A stretch of 64,000 bases of DNA from Streptomyces sp. F63. GTDB taxonomy: Bacteria > Actinomycetota > Actinomycetes > Streptomycetales > Streptomycetaceae. A model generated the notes under the pieces. That model saw nothing but the letters and a program-made list of their open reading frames with translations, was not told the DNA's origin and ran no database searches. Positions 60,168 to 64,000 of this stretch are shown one piece after another (position 1 is the stretch's first letter; each line of letters starts with the position of its first letter). The position numbers and the translations under genes are program-made. Location: positions 1 to 64,000 of the forward strand of contig NZ_JAGPXX010000006.1 of assembly GCF_018070345.1 (NCBI RefSeq). Direction: 5' to 3'.

Positions 60168-61496
60168 TTATCGAGCGGAATCGGACGACGAACCCGCCGG
60201 TTCCGCCGCTCCCTCCCCGGACTTGCCGGCCGGTACGTCCTGGTCGGGGACGCGCCGGGCGCCGCGCACGGCGGGGATCAGCACCGCGGCCACGAGGGTC
60301 GCCAGCATCACGGCGGCGACGCCGAGCACCGTGGTGGTCGACCCGACGGCGGTCAGAGCGAACCCGCCCGCCAGTGCGCCCAGCGAACTGGCGCCGGAGC
60401 TCAGCAGACCGGCGACGGCGCCGACCCGGCCCTGCATGTGGTCGGGTGTGGTCCGCACCTGGTAGACGCCGGCCATGACATTGAGGATCGCTCCGGCGAA
60501 GGAGGTCCCGGCGAACACCGCGGCCAGCGGGAGGACCTGGGAGGTCAGCGCGACGAGCGGCATGAGGGCCGCCCAGACCGCGAAGATCGCGATCATGACG
60601 GTGCCGGGGTTCAGCCGCTGGACGAACCGGGAGCCGGTGAGGGCGCCGGCGATGCCGCCGATCCCGGACACCAGCCCGATGAGCCCGATGGTGGCGGGTG
60701 ATCCTCCGCTTTCCTTGATGATGAGAACCAGGGCGAGCGACAGCGCCTGGAAGAGGATGTTGGTGACCGCCACCAGGGAGATCGCGGCCCGCAGGAAGGG
60801 CTGCCCCCAGAGCCAGCCGAAGCCCTCGGCGACCTCGGCGCGCAGTCGCCACGGTGTGTCCGCGGCCCGTTCCGCCTGGAACTTCTTGCGGATCATCAAC
60901 AGCCCGGCCAGGGCGACGACGTGGCTTGCGGCGGCGAAGAGAAACGGAAACCACTTGGCCACGCCGTACAGGGAACTGCCCAGCGGCTGGCCGAACAGGG
61001 CCGCCGCCCTGGCCCTCGCCTCGTTCTGGGAGAGGGCCGCGGACAGATGGCTCTCGTGGACGACGTTGCGGACCGCCGCCCGCTCGGAGAGCCGGTAGAA
61101 GATCGCGGCCGTGCCCTCGACGAACGCCACCGCCAGCATGTGCGGGAGCCACAGAGCGCCGCAGGCCAGGGCGACCGCGACGCTGGCCATGGCGAGCAAT
61201 CCGGCGAGATCGCAGACGATCATCGTGCGGCGGCGGTCGAGGCGGTCCACGACGACGCCGGCGGGCAACTGGAGCAGCAGCATGGGCAGCAGTCCGGCGA
61301 ACCCGACGAGGCCGGCGTCGGTGGTCGACCCGCCGTACCACACCATCAGCAGCGGGAAGGCGACCGTGGCGACCCTGTCTCCCAGCACCGATACGCCCGC
61401 TCCCAGCCAGAGCAGGAGGAAGTCACGGTTCCTGCGCAGTGGCGGGACCGGCGGCCGCGGCAACGGCGCGCCGTCCGGTCCGCCCACGCCGCTCAC
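60168..61496 (-). CDS. MFS exporter
   Basis: 442 residues, about twelve hydrophobic helices, with the MFS loop VVDRLDRRRT between helices 2 and 3 and a short charged C-tail. It resembles the EntS/enterobactin-exporter-like group of drug/siderophore exporters (RNRDFLLLWLGAGVSVLGDR start). GTG 61496 overlaps the stop of NRPS3 (GTGA). Embedded in the NRPS operon, it is the likely efflux and self-resistance route for the product. Confidence 0.87.
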   Translation of the reverse strand: MSGVGGPDGAPLPRPPVPPLRRNRDFLLLWLGAGVSVLGDRVATVAFPLLMVWYGGSTTDAGLVGFAGLLPMLLLQLPAGVVVDRLDRRRTMIVCDLAGLLAMASVAVALACGALWLPHMLAVAFVEGTAAIFYRLSERAAVRNVVHESHLSAALSQNEARARAAALFGQPLGSSLYGVAKWFPFLFAAASHVVALAGLLMIRKKFQAERAADTPWRLRAEVAEGFGWLWGQPFLRAAISLVAVTNILFQALSLALVLIIKESGGSPATIGLIGLVSGIGGIAGALTGSRFVQRLNPGTVMIAIFAVWAALMPLVALTSQVLPLAAVFAGTSFAGAILNVMAGVYQVRTTPDHMQGRVGAVAGLLSSGASSLGALAGGFALTAVGSTTTVLGVAAVMLATLVAAVLIPAVRGARRVPDQDVPAGKSGEGAAEPAGSSSDSAR

Positions 61497-64000
61497 GACG
61501 TCCGGTCCGCGGTCCGGACGGGCTCCAGCAACCGCACGCAGCGCCGGGCCACGCCGGCTCCCGCTTCCCCGTTGGTGAGGACGACGAAGCCGGTGCCCGC
61601 GCCGATCCGGCACATGGCCAGGGCGTGATAGCCGGCCCCCGCGCCACCGTGGCCGAACTGGACGTCGTCGCCGAGGTCGTCGACGACCGTGCCGAGCCCG
61701 TAGCCGCTGTGCGGGTGCTGCGGGGCCAGCAGCCCGCGGGCGGTGTCCCGGCCGATGAGCGCCGCCGGCCTGCCCAGATACGCGCGGCGGACCTCCAGCA
61801 GCGCTTTGGCCACGTCCGTCGCCGTCGTCCACAGGCCGGCGGCCGCCGTGTCGGGCCACAGGCGCCAGCCGCCCGGCAGCGGCCGGCCGTCCTCGTCGTG
61901 CCCTGACGCGGCCGGGCGGTCCGGCTGTTCGGGGAAGGACTGGTCGAAGCTGCTCGCCGTCATGCCGAACGGGTCGAGAACGGTCCGCCGCATCAGGGCG
62001 TCGAAGTGCTCGCCCGTCACGTCCATGAGCACCTGTTGCACGACCGAGAAGTGGACGTTGGCCTTGCGGAAGACGCTCCCCGGGGCGAGTTCCGCACGGA
62101 CCGGCGGGTGGAGGTCCGGGCGCCGGCCGGACAACAGTCCGGGCAGGTCCGCCAGTGTGTCGCCGCGCGGCTGTCCCGCGCTCGGGGTCGGCGCGAGCCC
62201 TGCCGTGTGTCCCAGCAGCCCGCGCAGCGTGATCACCGTGCCGTCCGGCACGGTCCAGCTCCGCAGGTACCGGGTGACGTCCTCGTCGAGATCCACCAGG
62301 CCCTGCTCCGCGAGCCGTACGGCGCCGACCGCGGTGATCAGCTTGCTCAGGGAGCCGACCTGGAAGACCGTGCCGTCGGTGACCGGCTCGTCCCCGCCCG
62401 AGGTGCGAACGCCGTGGTGCTCGACGGCCACCAGCTCTCCGCCCTCGATCACCGCCAGGCTCGCGCCGGGCACCTTGTCGTCCGCCAGATCGCCTCCGGT
62501 GGCCGCCCGTGCGGACCGGTGTGCCGGCTCCGGCCGCCCGGCGAGCCCGGTACGGACGGGCCCGGCGGCTGCGCGGGCCGCCGCGGCCTCGTCGATCGCC
62601 GCGGCCACCGCCGCCACGCTGTCGTCCCGGTAGAGCGTCAGCAGCGACAGGGGCAGCCCTGCGTGGCGCGCCTCCGCGATGATCCGGAATACCAGGATCG
62701 AGTGGCCGCCGAGCGCGAAGAAGCGGTCTGTGCGGCCGACTTGTCCGACGCTCAGCGTCCGGGCCCATACCCCCGCGAGCCACTTCTCGGTGGCGGTCAC
62801 CGGTGCCTCGTACGGGCGGCGGGCGAAGGACGCGTCGTCCGGTGACGGCAGCCTGCGCCGGTCCAGCTTGCCGTTGGCGTCGAGGGGCAGGGCCTCCAGG
62901 GTCGTGAACGCGGCCGGGATCATGTAGTCGGGCAGGCTCCGTGCCAGCGCGTTCCGCAGGTCCGCCGGAACGGGCACCGCGTCACCCACCAGGTGGGCGA
63001 CGAGCCGTGCGTCCCCGGAACCGCCGTCCCGGTGGAGAACCACCCGGGCGTCGGCGACCCCCGGCAGCGCGGTCAGCGCGGCCTCGACCTCGCCGAGCTC
63101 GACGCGGTGGCCGCGGACCTTGACCTGGCCGTCCCCGCGCCCGAGGAAGACGACGTTGCCGTCCTGCCGTACGCGGGCCAGGTCACCGGTCCGGAACAAC
63201 CGCGCCCCGGGCGTCCCGTACGGGTCGGGGACGAACCGCTCGGCGGTCAGCTCCGGGTGGCCCAGGTAGCCCCGGGCGACTCCTGCCCCGCCGACGTACA
63301 GCTCGCCGGCCACGCCCCGCGGAACAGGCCGCAGCAGGTCGTCGAGCACATACGCGGTCACGTTCGGCAGCGGCCGCCCGACCGGGACGGCACCGCCCGC
63401 CTGCGCGGTGCCGACGGCGAACTCGTTGCTGGCGACGGTGGTCTCGGTCGGGCCGTAGGAGTTCAGCACCCGGCCGCCGCCGGCCAGCTCCCCGGCCTGC
63501 TCGGCGTGGCGCGGGGTGACCGTCTCTCCGCCCACGACCAGCGTCCGGGCCAGGGCCCCCGACGGGGGGCAGGAGATGAGGTCCAGATGGCCGGGGGTGA
63601 CCTCCATGAAGTCGAACGGTGCGTGCGCGGCAAGCCAGTCGTTGAGTTTCCCCAGGTCCCGGCCCTGTGGGAAGACATGGACGGGGGCTCCTCCCACCAG
63701 GGGGGTGAGCATGGTGGCGACGACCATGTCGAACGCGGGTGACGAGAACAGCGGGGCGCCGTCGGTGCCGCCCGCCAGGTAGGCGTCCAGGGCGTGGGCG
63801 AGGAAGTTGGCCAGACCGCGGTGGGTGATCTCCACACCCTTGGGGCGGCCCGTGGACCCGGATGTGTAGATCACATAGGCGGTGGCGTCCCGGTCCGCGC
63901 CCTGCCGGGCGGGCGCGGTGTCCGGCAGTTGGGCGATCCGTTCCCGCTCCTGGTCGAGCAGGACACACGACCCTTCGAACGTCCAGCCCGTCTCCGCGCC
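61493..64000 (-). CDS. NRPS, ...A-T-serine hydrolase (PBP-type release domain), 5' end outside window
   Basis: Partial: the frame stays open to the window edge, and the visible part is 835 codons. It starts inside an A domain ([12 protein letters not shown] at ~63840-63876; pocket by manual alignment D-M-A-E-V-G-S-V-A). A T domain (GGHSILVF, ~62700) and then ~330 residues of a class C beta-lactamase/PBP-like hydrolase follow, with nucleophile motif SLSK (~62345) and HGG (~61648). The expected Y-x-N second motif reads K-A-N (62057-62065). Stand-alone PBP-type thioesterases cyclise peptides in surugamide-like pathways. Here the enzyme is fused in place of a normal TE. The MFS gene overlaps the end. 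Confidence 0.88.
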   Translation of the reverse strand, partial: GAETGWTFEGSCVLLDQERERIAQLPDTAPARQGADRDATAYVIYTSGSTGRPKGVEITHRGLANFLAHALDAYLAGGTDGAPLFSSPAFDMVVATMLTPLVGGAPVHVFPQGRDLGKLNDWLAAHAPFDFMEVTPGHLDLISCPPSGALARTLVVGGETVTPRHAEQAGELAGGGRVLNSYGPTETTVASNEFAVGTAQAGGAVPVGRPLPNVTAYVLDDLLRPVPRGVAGELYVGGAGVARGYLGHPELTAERFVPDPYGTPGARLFRTGDLARVRQDGNVVFLGRGDGQVKVRGHRVELGEVEAALTALPGVADARVVLHRDGGSGDARLVAHLVGDAVPVPADLRNALARSLPDYMIPAAFTTLEALPLDANGKLDRRRLPSPDDASFARRPYEAPVTATEKWLAGVWARTLSVGQVGRTDRFFALGGHSILVFRIIAEARHAGLPLSLLTLYRDDSVAAVAAAIDEAAAARAAAGPVRTGLAGRPEPAHRSARAATGGDLADDKVPGASLAVIEGGELVAVEHHGVRTSGGDEPVTDGTVFQVGSLSKLITAVGAVRLAEQGLVDLDEDVTRYLRSWTVPDGTVITLRGLLGHTAGLAPTPSAGQPRGDTLADLPGLLSGRRPDLHPPVRAELAPGSVFRKANVHFSVVQQVLMDVTGEHFDALMRRTVLDPFGMTASSFDQSFPEQPDRPAASGHDEDGRPLPGGWRLWPDTAAAGLWTTATDVAKALLEVRRAYLGRPAALIGRDTARGLLAPQHPHSGYGLGTVVDDLGDDVQFGHGGAGAGYHALAMCRIGAGTGFVVLTNGEAGAGVARRCVRLLEPVRTADRTS

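Overview
The window comes from a high-GC actinomycete, almost certainly a Streptomyces. Supporting signs are GTG/TTG starts with AGGAG-type ribosome sites, SARP and gamma-butyrolactone (GBL) receptor regulators, TTA codons in a cluster regulator, and many Streptomyces-type insertion sequences. I see no rRNA, tRNA or CRISPR array. The contents are accessory DNA: a defence-like operon, a toxin/immunity locus broken up by IS elements, a damaged GBL signalling locus, and the left part of a large secondary-metabolite cluster that runs off the right edge.

Region 1 (1-6.3 kb, minus strand): a translationally coupled three-gene operon. It encodes a Trypco1 (CU044_2847-type) protein, a trypsin-like protease, and a 1350-residue STAND protein with the order TPR - SARP DNA-binding/BTAD - NB-ARC - TPR. 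This matches the trypsin/NB-ARC conflict systems of multicellular bacteria, with an unusual SARP module in the middle of the polypeptide.

Region 2 (6.8-20.2 kb): a polymorphic-toxin neighbourhood with many IS elements and pseudogenes. An IS3 element abuts the last 58 codons of a colicin-D-like toxin, followed by its immunity gene and two small partner genes. About 10.5 kb downstream a ~0.9 kb diverged copy of this immunity cassette reappears. In that copy the toxin tail carries a nonsense codon and the last gene is cut off. Between the copies lie a decayed IS256 transposase, a MerR/GNAT pair, IS3 and sigma-factor remnants, and an apparently intact locus: two WXG100-like proteins, a toxin with a C-terminal RNase A-like domain, a candidate immunity gene, an orphan second RNase A-like tip, and a CdiI-type immunity gene.

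Region 3 (20.2-32.6 kb): an EamA transporter with a divergent LysR regulator. Next is a GBL locus in which the afsA-type synthase has an internal deletion and an adjacent epimerase is truncated, while the TetR/ArpA-type receptor is intact. Then come a VOC protein, transposase debris, a PucR regulator divergent from a ferredoxin reductase/desaturase pair, and a secreted nuclease with PKD and lamin-tail domains.

Region 4 (32.7-64 kb and beyond): a hybrid PKS/NRPS cluster. SbnA and SbnB homologues predict L-2,3-diaminopropionate. A KR-containing 6-methylsalicylate-type iterative PKS with a CerJ/ChlB3-like KASIII acyltransferase predicts an aryl unit. NRPS1 (C-A-T-C) starts with a condensation domain of the kind that can accept an aryl starter. 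NRPS2 (A-T-C-A-T) and a partial NRPS3 (A-T-serine hydrolase) elongate, and the serine hydrolase is probably a PBP-type release enzyme fused in cis. Two flavin halogenases of different classes, a flavin reductase, a SyrP-like oxygenase, a free carrier protein, an MFS exporter, a SARP with two TTA codons and an ArsR-like regulator complete the visible part. Likely product class: a halogenated, aryl-capped, diaminopropionate-containing peptide. I do not recognise a known compound with this gene set.
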